The notes: generated by a model from the letters alone, not told the origin. Shown: positions 1-6,170, numbered from the stretch's first letter. The stretch: 64,000 nt of DNA from Euzebyella marina (GCF_014855515.1 NZ_JACYFK010000002.1:1-64000); one strand, 5' to 3'. Translations and numbers: made by a program.

Positions 1-1
1 T

Positions 2-85
2 GCGGCCTATGAAACAAAAAAGCAGCAAAAGCATGAAGCCATTGCTGCACAGGATAACAATTTGATAAATCAACTCGTTTCCTAA
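2..85 (+). CDS. C-terminal fragment of an unidentified protein (cut by window start)
   Basis: An open frame enters from the left edge and ends at TAA 83-85, giving 27 residues that finish in NLINQLVS. The tail is rich in Lys, Gln and Ala, suggesting a charged helix. Too little is visible to name a family. It lies just outside the last attC-like site and on the strand opposite to the cassettes, so it is probably the first gene beyond the cassette array. It could also be chance open frame. Confidence 0.35.
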   Translation, partial: AAYETKKQQKHEAIAAQDNNLINQLVS

Positions 86-111
86 AATTTTAAGGAAAAA
101 ACTTGTTTTTA

Positions 112-237
112 GACACAGTACCTATGAGTAGTTGCGTGGGTTAGCACTTAACTTTGCAAGTACGCACCAAACTGAAAATCCGAAAGGATTTTCAGAAGTA
201 GGCGAGAACAAGCAATTACTTATAGCCATTGTTGGGC
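112..237 (-). other. attC-like recombination site A (distal end of the cassette array)
   Basis: The right box is GTTGGGC (231-237), i.e. GCCCAAC on the cassette strand, fitting the attC consensus RYYYAAC. The arms 118-135 and 212-229 are an imperfect inverted repeat (13 of 18 positions paired, plus wobble pairs). A 10-bp stem with a GAAA loop (172-195) lies inside. The outer left box, where RYYYAAC is expected, reads GACACAG and is degenerate, as if this end no longer recombines. Length (126 bp) matches sites B1, C and D. Confidence 0.65.
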
Positions 238-247
238 ATAGTTTTTA

Positions 248-1288
248 TTAAAATGAGTTAATTACAGTTACACCACTGCTTTTAAACTTATTCATTTCAG
301 GTAATATCTCTATACTTTCTTCAAGTGAAATAGTTTTCTCTAAAAGTTTATCAGGAGTTAGTTTTCCTGTTTTTATCATTTCTAAAATTTCGTGGTATTT
401 GTATGCTTGCATACCGTGACTTCCTAATATTTCAAGTTCATCAGCAATTACTTTATCCATTGGTATTTGTGGATGTTTATGAGAACCAGCCATTAAGCCA
501 ACTTGTATATGTTTTCCTCTTTTTCGAAGATTAGAAATTGAGTTAAAGCAAGTTTCTTGATGACCTAAAGCATCTAGAGAAACGTGAGCACCTCCTTTAG
601 TTAATTCCTTTATTTCTCCAATTATATCTTTTGAATTTTTACTATTAATTGTTTCTATGGCACCAAGTTCCTTTGCTAGATTTAAGGTTTTATCATTTAT
701 ATCTACTGCAATTACTTGTGCACCTAAAGCATTTGCTATCATAATAGCAGATAAGCCAACACCACCACAACCGTGTACTGCAACAAATTCACCACCTTTT
801 AACCCTCCTTGTTCAACAACAGCTCTAAATGAAGTTATAAATCTGCATCCAAGTATACAGGCAGTTTCATATGTTATTTCATCGGGTAACTTCACAAGGT
901 TTAAATCTGCGTGATTTAAGGCCATATATTCTGCAAATGAACCCCAATGTGTAAATCCAGGCTGTGATTGATTGTCACAAACTTGGTGGTTTCCAGAATG
1001 ACATTGATAGCAACTACCACATCCACCTACAAAAGGAACTGTAACACGGTCACCTATTTTAAAATTTTTAATATCCTTTCCAATTTCCACAATTTCTCCT
1101 GCTAATTCGTGTCCCGGAACGTGAGGTAATATTATATCACTATCGTGTCCTTGCCAAGCGTGCCAATCGCTTAAACACATACCTGTTGCTTTAATTTTTA
1201 TTACTACTCCGTGACTTTTTGGTGTTGGATAGGAGACATTATTTATTTGAATTTTTCCTTTAAATTCCTCAAATACGGCTGCTTTCAT
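248..1288 (-). CDS. Zinc-dependent alcohol dehydrogenase (MDR family), cassette-borne
   Basis: 346 aa, full length for the medium-chain dehydrogenase family, which oxidises alcohols with NAD(P)+. The catalytic zinc ligands C38, H60 and E61 (GMCLSDWH and PGHE) are present, and C90, C93, C96 and C104 form the structural zinc lobe. A Rossmann GCGGVG motif binds the nucleotide near residue 170. ATG 1288-1286 lies about 25 bases inside the GTTGGGC box of site B2, and the stop is 10 bases from the box of site A. The gene is therefore exactly framed by two attC-like sites, like an integron cassette. Its substrate is unknown. It appears intact and the coding DNA is AT-rich compared with the core genes. 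Confidence 0.9.
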   Translation of the reverse strand: MKAAVFEEFKGKIQINNVSYPTPKSHGVVIKIKATGMCLSDWHAWQGHDSDIILPHVPGHELAGEIVEIGKDIKNFKIGDRVTVPFVGGCGSCYQCHSGNHQVCDNQSQPGFTHWGSFAEYMALNHADLNLVKLPDEITYETACILGCRFITSFRAVVEQGGLKGGEFVAVHGCGGVGLSAIMIANALGAQVIAVDINDKTLNLAKELGAIETINSKNSKDIIGEIKELTKGGAHVSLDALGHQETCFNSISNLRKRGKHIQVGLMAGSHKHPQIPMDKVIADELEILGSHGMQAYKYHEILEMIKTGKLTPDKLLEKTISLEESIEILPEMNKFKSSGVTVINSF

Positions 1289-1312
1289 TTTTTTTATATT
1301 TCTTCAAATTAT

Positions 1313-1497
1313 GCCCAACGCCCCTGGTTAAAGCGAGTGGCCCTAAATCATGGTTTTATGGCGCCTCGGGAGTGTTTTGACTTTTGCTGGCCGAAGTTCC
1401 GCGAGCGCGCCCTGTCTGTGCTCGTATGGGTTATGGACCTAAGATAGTGAAAAAGTGCAAGGGAGAAACGCAAAAGGCGTATGCATGGGCGTTGGCA
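1313..1497 (-). other. attC-like site B2 (long variant)
   Basis: The outer boxes are GCCCAAC (1313-1319) and GTTGGCA (1491-1497). The adjoining arms GCCCCTGGTTAAAGCG and GCGTATGCATGGGC pair imperfectly. The 185-bp site has a GC-rich interior with internal hairpins and no convincing gene. About 160 bp of it is closely repeated at 5469-5637 (site E), so this is a distinct long attC family next to the ~130-bp family of sites A, B1, C and D. Open frames on the plus strand here are by-products of the palindromic sequence. Confidence 0.65.
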
Positions 1498-1566
1498 GGT
1501 ATGAGCGGGCACGGGAGCGTTTGCAGTCTTGCGAACGCGCTGCTCGCGTTACCAAAGGTACATTTC
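1498..1566 (-). other. ORF-less mini-cassette between attC-like sites B2 and B1
   Basis: About 70 bp separate the box of site B2 (GTTGGCA, ending 1497) from the box of site B1 (TGCCAAC, starting 1567). The longest ATG-started frame on the cassette strand is a four-codon one. I see no promoter or terminator. It may be a gene-less cassette or the trace of a deletion that fused two attC sites. Confidence 0.4.
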
Positions 1567-1699
1567 TGCCAACGGTTGGGCTATGATTTCGTTGCGGCGA
1601 TTTCCGTAGAAAATTGTCGGTTAGAAATCGGGCCCTGTTAATGGTTAATAGTTTTAAAGTTGGTCAGAATCTAGCAATGAATTATAGCCGGTGTTGGGC
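1567..1699 (-). other. attC-like site B1
   Basis: The outer boxes TGCCAAC (1567-1573) and GTTGGGC (1693-1699) both fit RYYYAAC/GTTRRRY. The arms GGGCTATGATTTCGTTGC and GCAATGAATTATAGCC are nearly complementary over 16-17 positions. The length of 133 bp equals site C. It follows the stop codon of the 118-aa gene on the minus strand by 7 bases, the normal place for the attC of that cassette. Confidence 0.7.
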
Positions 1700-1706
1700 A
1701 TAGTTT

Positions 1707-2063
1707 TTATTTAGTCATTTCATGAATAAAATCCATGTCAAACTGTTTGCCTTCTGAAAATGACTTACAGATATATTCAAGAACCTGTCCAATTTCAACC
1801 AGTTTTTCTCCATCCATATTCACAATTTTAAAGATATCGTTCTGATTGTAATTATATCCAAGACTAGATTGAATTCGATAGGCCAATTCCCACAGTTTGG
1901 AACTTGTCCGCAATCGCTCAGTTTCGGTCAAGTCCCGAGAATTAAGTCCGTCAATATGTAGTATTAATTCTGCAAACAGTCTTTGGTCAAAATCTCCGTC
2001 CTGATTTAGCTTTTCACAAAAAGAACCCTCTGATTGCTGGAGGTTTTCAAGGATCAAGTCCAT
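1707..2063 (-). CDS. Hypothetical protein, 118 aa, cassette-borne
   Basis: I do not recognise the family. The protein is 118 aa, acidic, largely helical by composition, without a signal peptide, membrane segment or Cys motif. It starts with MDLILENLQQ at ATG 2063-2061 and ends with FIHEMTK. The start is 14 bases inside the GCCCAAC box of site C and the stop is 7 bases before site B1, so the gene fills one cassette almost completely. Small soluble acidic proteins of this kind in cassettes are often antitoxins or immunity proteins, but nothing in the sequence proves this here. Confidence 0.7.
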   Translation of the reverse strand: MDLILENLQQSEGSFCEKLNQDGDFDQRLFAELILHIDGLNSRDLTETERLRTSSKLWELAYRIQSSLGYNYNQNDIFKIVNMDGEKLVEIGQVLEYICKSFSEGKQFDMDFIHEMTK

Positions 2064-2077
2064 TTGATTTAAATTAT

Positions 2078-2210
2078 GCCCAACGGTCTTGTGTATGGGT
2101 CGTTGCGGGAAATCAGCTATGATTTTCCGCCGTTACCGAAAGATAGCAAATTGCAATGAATTCCGATTAGGAATTCAGCCGCAATGAGCTATACACGTCT
2201 TAAGTTTGAT
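2078..2210 (-). other. attC-like site C, adjacent to IS110 element
   Basis: The left box GCCCAAC (2078-2084) is perfect; the right box GTTTGAT (2204-2210) matches GTTRRRY at 6 of 7 positions. The arms 2086-2108 and 2179-2199 are complementary through the CGTTGCGG/CCGCAATG core. Inside are a stem at 2107-2128 and a perfect 7-bp stem at 2158-2176. Total length is 133 bp, as for B1. The IS110 element begins at or within a few bases of the degenerate box. Confidence 0.65.
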
Positions 2211-2221
2211 TCTAGTTATTT

Positions 2222-2406
2222 TAATGCAATAAACCAGAAAGAAAAAAGCGTAGAATAAGGTTAATATACACCGAGAAACCTAGATTTCGTCAACATTGAT
2301 AATCCCTACGCTTTACTACTTTGAATTCGTTCAGTTCTATGAGACCTAGATCTCGCTTTCAAGTTGTGGAATACCCAGTAGCTTTTTCTTTCCAATTCAT
2401 TTATCT
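2222..2406 (+). ncRNA. Possible bridge RNA region of the IS110 element
   Basis: This non-coding left end of the IS has an AAAGCGTAG/CTACGCTTT inverted pair (around 2244-2254 and 2307-2316) enclosing a loop, and the octamer ACCTAGAT twice (2278-2285 and 2344-2351), each inside a small hairpin. Bridge RNAs of IS110 elements carry two internal loops that share a core sequence and are encoded here in the IS110 subgroup. Fold and transcription are inferred, not shown. Confidence 0.3.
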
Positions 2407-3368
2407 ATGGTTAAAAATAAAGATTTTGTAGGTGTCGATGTTAGTAAGGATACCTTGGATGTTTATGACGGAAACACTTTTTATCAAATCAAGAACAGTT
2501 ACTCAGGTTTTAAAAAGCTGATGAAACTTAGTGGAGTACATTCGCAATTTGTAATGGAAGCCACGGGCTATTATCATTACAAGCTTGCATATTTCCTTCT
2601 GGAAAATGGCAGGGCGGTTTCAGTGGAGAATCCCTTGAAGGTAAAACGCTTTATACAGATGCGACTCAGTAAGGTGAAGACCGATAAGAGTGATGCCAAA
2701 CAACTTTTTGAATATGGATCGAGCCAGAATCCCGATTTATGGAAGGGAGAAAGCAAATCACAGCAAGAATGTCTGCAAATAGTCCGTTTACTGGCCACTT
2801 ACACAAAACAGACCACCCAATTAAAGAACAAGCTACATGGAGAAGCGGTTTTGGGAAACCCATCAAAATCGGTCGTCAATTCTTTAAGAAGACAATTACG
2901 CCATACCGAAAAGGAGATTGCAAAACTTGAAGGTGAATTGGAAGAAAAGGTAAGGCAGGTCAATGCAAAAGAACTTACCTTACTTAAATCAATTCCTGGA
3001 ATAGGTAATAAATCGGCATTATTGCTTTTAGTTTTTACTGACGGTTTTAGACGTTTTGATACCTCAAGTGAACTATGCAGTTATGCCGGTCTTACTCCAA
3101 CAATCAGAGAATCCGGTTCAAGTATCAAGGGAAGGCCAAGAATAAGCAAAATGGGTAATCCAAAACTCCGTAAATTACTGTTCATGTGTAGCTTTAATGC
3201 CTGTAAATATAATAGGGCCTGTAAGGCACTTTATGAACGATTGGTAGCCAAAGGCAAAAGCAAGAACTGGCTTTGATCGCCGTATGCAACAAACTACTCA
3301 AACAAGCTTTTGGCGTAGTAAAAAACGGACTTCCATATCATGAGAACTTTGTGTCAACATTGAGCTAA
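2407..3368 (+). pseudogene. IS110-family transposase with C-terminal frameshift
   Basis: The open frame 2407-3276 gives 289 aa. The N-terminal RuvC-like DEDD nuclease domain has D11 (GVDVSKD), E51 (MEATGYY), D93 and D96 (TDKSDAK). The C-terminal Tnp_20 domain runs from about 190 and contains the IPGIG and ISKMGNPKLRK blocks; S236-S239 lie where the family's catalytic serine is expected. After KGKSK the frame reads NWL and stops, but one frame over the expected ending LALIAVCNKLLKQ continues for 34 residues to TAA 3366-3368. A single-base loss near 3264 explains this. The truncated protein might retain some activity, but loss of the conserved tail makes inactivation more likely. Confidence 0.75.
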
Positions 3369-3381
3369 AAAAGCTTGTTTT

Positions 3382-4434
3382 TCACCTCAGTTCTTTGTTA
3401 GCCCACGTATTATTCAGTTCATCAATTGTATCAACAATAATTTTAATATATTCCTCTTTTGTTCCCTTTTTAGCTAAAACCTCTTCGCTATTTGCAATTC
3501 TTTTCATTATTTCATTTTTATATTCTGGATACATTTGTTTTCCCTTTCCTCCTAAGCGTTGGTGAATCATATCTAATTTCCAACTTAGGTTTTCAATTCT
3601 TTTTCTTGCTCCAAGTTGTGCGATATTTTCTGAAATAATTTGATAATCTTCGTGAGCTATACCATAAATTTTTTCTTCTGAAAATGGTGTATTAAAATCA
3701 GCCTGATTTTTAAATTTTTCAGAACCATAAAATTCTTTTACCATTCCTTTTAAATAGCTTTTCTTGAAATAAAAGAAAATTAGATACTCATCGATTATTA
3801 GAGAATATGGCCTTTCATAATATGGCGACCAATGTAGCCAAGTACTATATTTATCTGAAAAATTTGGTGAACGAACTACTTTGTAGCCGATATCAGATAA
3901 GTCCGAATCATACTTGTCAATTGTTAATTCGTTAATTTCTAAAACTAAATATTTGTCGAGTATTCTCCGTAATTTATTTTCTTCCTTGAGCTTAAGTTTA
4001 AATCCGCTATCGTCTTGAATAGACAACCTCCAAATAATTGATGCCCAAAATAAAAAGCTTAGAAATGGTCTTTTTTCACTAATGTAATTTTCACTTATTG
4101 AAGTGTTTTTATTTAAACTTTTCGAATATTCACTTTCGAAAGTCCCAAACCGTTTTTCACATCTTTTACAGAAATAATTATCCACAATTCCATCAATCTT
4201 ATTGTTTTCAATTACTTCATCTGTGACTTCGCCATATACTTCTTCAAGTTTTTCGGGTAGAACAGCACTCCCAAAATAAGATTCGGTTGTGTCTTGAGTT
4301 ATTCTGAAACCTAATTCTTTATCTCTAGCTCGAGTTCCAACTTCATTATCAATTCGTTTCATTAGAAAATGAGGTACAATGTGAGAACCTGTCTCGTCAG
4401 CTGGATTTTTGTCGCAAAGTAAGCAGTTTCTCAT
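3382..4434 (-). CDS. Treble-clef/HNH-like zinc protein, cassette-borne
   Basis: 350 aa from ATG 4434-4432 (MRNCLLCDKN). A longer frame starts at 4476, but its first 14 codons lie inside attC-like site D, so the shorter start is chosen. C4-x2-C7, then SHIVPH (17-22), then C89-x2-C92-E form a zinc treble clef of the kind found in HNH nuclease-like proteins; no complete HNH catalytic triad can be assigned. The remaining 250 residues are charged and helical with no known domain. Proteins with CxxC...SHIxP...CxxCE are frequent in defence and mobile contexts. It fills a cassette between site D and the IS110/site C. DNA is strongly AT-rich. A nuclease role is inferred only. Confidence 0.75.
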   Translation of the reverse strand: MRNCLLCDKNPADETGSHIVPHFLMKRIDNEVGTRARDKELGFRITQDTTESYFGSAVLPEKLEEVYGEVTDEVIENNKIDGIVDNYFCKRCEKRFGTFESEYSKSLNKNTSISENYISEKRPFLSFLFWASIIWRLSIQDDSGFKLKLKEENKLRRILDKYLVLEINELTIDKYDSDLSDIGYKVVRSPNFSDKYSTWLHWSPYYERPYSLIIDEYLIFFYFKKSYLKGMVKEFYGSEKFKNQADFNTPFSEEKIYGIAHEDYQIISENIAQLGARKRIENLSWKLDMIHQRLGGKGKQMYPEYKNEIMKRIANSEEVLAKKGTKEEYIKIIVDTIDELNNTWANKELR

Positions 4435-4439
4435 ATGTA

Positions 4440-4570
4440 GGCTAACGGTCTGAATATGCGGAGTGCGGGATTTCAAAGCTCCAAGTTATCAAACCTATAC
4501 AATGTTTTATAATTGTTATAAGCTTCAAATTATTAGCATCACCCCGCATTACGTATATTTTTTGTTGGCT
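4440..4570 (-). other. attC-like site D
   Basis: The boxes are GGCTAAC (4440-4446) and GTTGGCT (4564-4570). The arms ATATGCGGAGTGCGGG and CCCGCATTACGTATAT pair at 13 of 16 positions. The length of 131 bp agrees with sites B1 and C. It lies between two minus-strand cassette genes, 8 bases downstream of one stop codon and 5 bases upstream of the next start, which leaves almost no sequence outside genes and attC. Confidence 0.7.
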
Positions 4571-4578
4571 GCTATGTT

Positions 4579-5337
4579 TTATTCCTCATTTTCAATTATC
4601 GTTGGGTATCGAGAACAGATTTCCATATATGTTGAAAATATTATTTCAAATATCAAATCCTTATATTCTTTCATAATTTCGGAATCAAGCTTAAAAGTTA
4701 ATCCAACATTATATTTTCCACTATCCAAATATTTAATTAGGTCAGTATTAATCTTTGAGTTGTTGTGGACAATGATATTCCTTATGCAAGTGAACTTTTC
4801 TAATGCTTCTAATTCGCTTTTCTTTAGTTTTAAAATAATCTTAAACGGTTCTTTTTTCCATTTTTGTATAATTGATGATATCTTTTCATATCCAGACTTC
4901 TCCAGCTTTTCATCAATTATTTTTGATATTAATTTGTCATAGGATTCTGCTTGCAATATTTTATTTAGCGCAATTACTTTATCATCATTAGCAAGAAGAC
5001 TTCTGTCATTTTCAAACAATATCCTCTGAACATCCTGAAAGTAACCTTCAAGATAGGAAAACAACGATATAAATTCTTGCTGATATAATACTTGTTGAAA
5101 ATCAACGGAAGTAATATCTTTTTCCACAGTTTGCAAAAAGCTAATATTTTCAATTAATCGATAGGATTCTTTAGATAACCCTAATTTCTCATAGTGTTTC
5201 TCCGTCAGTAGATTAAATTGTTCTTTATCCAGCTGTTTTACAACCTTATTTAAAATAGTGCTGTCTTTTTTTAGCTTTTCCTTAGAATCCTTAGGCAAAC
5301 TTCTTGGAAAGTCAGCAAATATTTCATTGCTATACAT
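4579..5337 (-). CDS. HEPN-motif protein (putative RNase), cassette-borne
   Basis: 252 aa, predicted mostly helical and Lys/Glu-rich. Residues 186-191 read RNIIVH followed by NN, an Rx4H motif as in HEPN-superfamily ribonucleases, where Arg and His form the active site of dimeric RNA-cleaving toxins and defence effectors. The motif lies in the C-terminal helical half, as usual. No signal peptide or membrane segment. ATG 5337-5335 follows a 24-codon frame by six bases; the stop is 8 bases before site D. It is the first full-length cassette after the integrase remnant, the position best expressed in integrons. RNase activity is an inference from the motif. Confidence 0.7.
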   Translation of the reverse strand: MYSNEIFADFPRSLPKDSKEKLKKDSTILNKVVKQLDKEQFNLLTEKHYEKLGLSKESYRLIENISFLQTVEKDITSVDFQQVLYQQEFISLFSYLEGYFQDVQRILFENDRSLLANDDKVIALNKILQAESYDKLISKIIDEKLEKSGYEKISSIIQKWKKEPFKIILKLKKSELEALEKFTCIRNIIVHNNSKINTDLIKYLDSGKYNVGLTFKLDSEIMKEYKDLIFEIIFSTYMEICSRYPTIIENEE

Positions 5338-5343
5338 GCTAAG

Positions 5344-5418
5344 TTAATCTACTTTAGCCATATTAGCTTTCATATTCTGAAAAACCTTATCTAATCTATC
5401 TTTGAGTGCTTCTTGCAT
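5344..5418 (-). CDS. Possible 24-aa peptide upstream of the HEPN gene
   Basis: The frame ATG 5418-5416 to TAA 5346-5344 encodes MQEALKDRLDKVFQNMKANM followed by AKVD, an amphipathic charged helix. It ends 6 bases before the HEPN-protein start and lies wholly inside the same cassette. It could be a leader peptide, a tiny antitoxin or chance. No ribosome binding site is needed in this phylum, so translation cannot be judged from the sequence. Confidence 0.35.
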   Translation of the reverse strand: MQEALKDRLDKVFQNMKANMAKVD

Positions 5419-5463
5419 TATATATGTCTAGAATGATTGATTTGCAGTCCTCTTCAACATTAC

Positions 5464-5660
5464 AGCCAACGCCCATGGTTAAAGCGAGCGGCGCTAAAAC
5501 ATGGTTTTATGGCGCCGTGGGAGCTTTGAGCCGTTCGTTTTGACCTTTGTTGGCAGGAGTTCCGCGAGCGTGCCCTGTTTGTGCTCCTATTGGCTGTGGA
5601 CCTAAGATAGTGAAAAAGTGCAAGGGAGAAACGCAAAGTGTTAATGCTGTGACATTGAGA
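5464..5660 (-). other. attC-like site E (long variant, head of the array)
   Basis: The left box is AGCCAAC (5464-5470). From 5469 to about 5637 the sequence is a close copy of site B2, including the tract TGGACCTAAGATAGTGAAAA and the GAGAAACGCAAA block. The other end is degenerate: GTGTTAATGCTG...ATTGAGA (5654-5660) stands where GTTGGCA is expected. It lies between the first cassette and the integrase remnant, where an attI or a first attC is expected. The open frames called here in the minus strand follow the palindromic sequence and are not genes. Confidence 0.6.
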
Positions 5661-5683
5661 AATCCCTTTAATACACAACATAA

Positions 5684-5875
5684 AAGGCCAAGATCAATCA
5701 ACCTATAACCGCTCATACCCTAAGGCATAGGTATGCTACCCATCTTTTAGAAAAAGGTGCCGATATTAGGGTCATCCAAAAATTGCTCGGGCACAACTCT
5801 ATAAAAACGACTATGCTTTATACCCAAGTTTCGTCGCCTACCATACACCATATAGTAAGCCCTTTTGATGATTGA
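5684..5875 (+). pseudogene. Integron-integrase-like tyrosine recombinase remnant (C-terminus)
   Basis: In frame from 5684 to TGA 5873-5875 are 63 codons reading [20 protein letters not shown] and onward. They carry the catalytic H and R of HTLRH, the LLGHNS histidine block and the Tyr of TTMLYT, followed by a short tail SPFDD. This is the C-terminal third of a XerC/D- or IntI-type recombinase. A TAA (5681-5683) and unrelated sequence precede it, so the N-terminal domain and the first catalytic Arg are gone. It points away from the cassettes, the usual orientation of intI relative to its array. The family assignment as tyrosine recombinase is firm; IntI identity rests on the attC context. Confidence 0.75.
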
Positions 5876-5904
5876 GTGGGGGCGGCATCGTTAAAATAAG
5901 CGCA

Positions 5905-5935
5905 TAAAAAAACGGATTGCTTACCACAATCCGTT
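5905..5935 (-). terminator. Rho-independent terminator of tRNA-Met
   Basis: AACGGATTG (5911-5919) pairs perfectly with CAATCCGTT (5927-5935) around a 7-base loop. On the minus strand the stem is followed by seven T residues (5905-5911). It lies 24 bases downstream of the tRNA and separates it from the integrase remnant. Confidence 0.8.
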
Positions 5936-5958
5936 GATTTACAAAATCTTTGCTTTTG

Positions 5959-6032
5959 TAGCGAGAGAGGGACTTGAACCCTCGGCCTCCGGGTTATGAA
6001 TCCGACGCTCTAACCAGCTGAGCTACCTCGCC
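5959..6032 (-). tRNA. tRNA-Met (anticodon CAT)
   Basis: A 74-nt cloverleaf on the minus strand begins GGCGAGGTAGCTCAGC. D-arm GCTC/GAGC, anticodon loop TTCATAA and T-arm GAGGG/CCCTC with loop TTCAAGT are all present. The acceptor stem GGCGAGG pairs with TCTCGCT using two G-U pairs. The G at position 1 points to the elongator rather than the initiator form. CCA is not encoded. A lysidine-modified tRNA-Ile with CAT is a less likely alternative. Confidence 0.92.
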
Positions 6033-6052
6033 TCTTGTTTTGAAAACGGCTG

Positions 6053-6060
6053 CAAATATA
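6053..6060 (-). promoter_or_regulatory. Bacteroidota -7 promoter element for tRNA-Met
   Basis: On the minus strand the sequence is TATATTTG, a full match to TAnnTTTG, 20 bases upstream of the mature tRNA 5' end. No TTTG at -33 is visible. Confidence 0.5.
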
Positions 6061-6170
6061 ATGGTAAAATTCGGGTTCTTCAACACTACAACCATAAAAA
6101 ATAATCTTTGGGTTTTATTTTTTTATCATAAGGAAATCTATATATTGCCCGTAAGAAACAAACGTTGAGA

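Larger units (their letters stand above)
2211..3372 (+). mobile_element. IS110-family insertion sequence next to attC-like site C
   Basis: The element holds a DEDD transposase (2407-3368, frameshifted) preceded by about 195 bp of non-coding DNA and followed by only a few bases, the layout of the IS110 subgroup, whose long left end encodes the bridge RNA. The exact ends cannot be fixed: IS110 elements lack clear terminal inverted repeats. The left limit is set by the end of attC site C; the right limit by the tract before the stop codon of the next cassette gene. The sequence GTCAACATTGA occurs at both 2289-2299 and 3353-3363 and may mark element ends instead. Confidence 0.6.

Noticed and set aside
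1211-1641. Overlapping plus-strand open frames (78 and 85 codons) across the region between two cassettes
   Set aside because: They lie in attC-like sites B2/B1 or antisense to the dehydrogenase start; codons follow the palindromic repeat and the encoded peptides resemble no protein.
2289-3363. GTCAACATTGA at 2289-2299 and 3353-3363 as a target-site duplication of the IS
   Set aside because: IS110 elements do not make long duplications, and the right copy is within the shifted transposase reading frame; it may relate to element ends but is not a standard duplication.
4435-4476. Upstream start at 4476 for the zinc-protein cassette
   Set aside because: The added 14 codons are inside attC-like site D; the ATG at 4434 is 5 bases from the box and begins the conserved CxxC segment.
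4463-4942. Plus-strand open frame of 159 codons
   Set aside because: It is antisense to the HEPN-motif gene and crosses attC site D; its composition is that of a low-complexity antisense frame.
112-5660. Repeated GCCCAAC/GTTGGGC boxes as a CRISPR-like or simple repeat array
   Set aside because: The boxes occur in complementary pairs 126-197 bp apart around whole genes, with no regular short spacers; attC sites explain them.
5460-5716. Minus-strand open frames of 69-73 codons before the integrase remnant
   Set aside because: They are inside attC-like site E, whose sequence is a repeat of site B2; no cassette box or start logic supports a gene.
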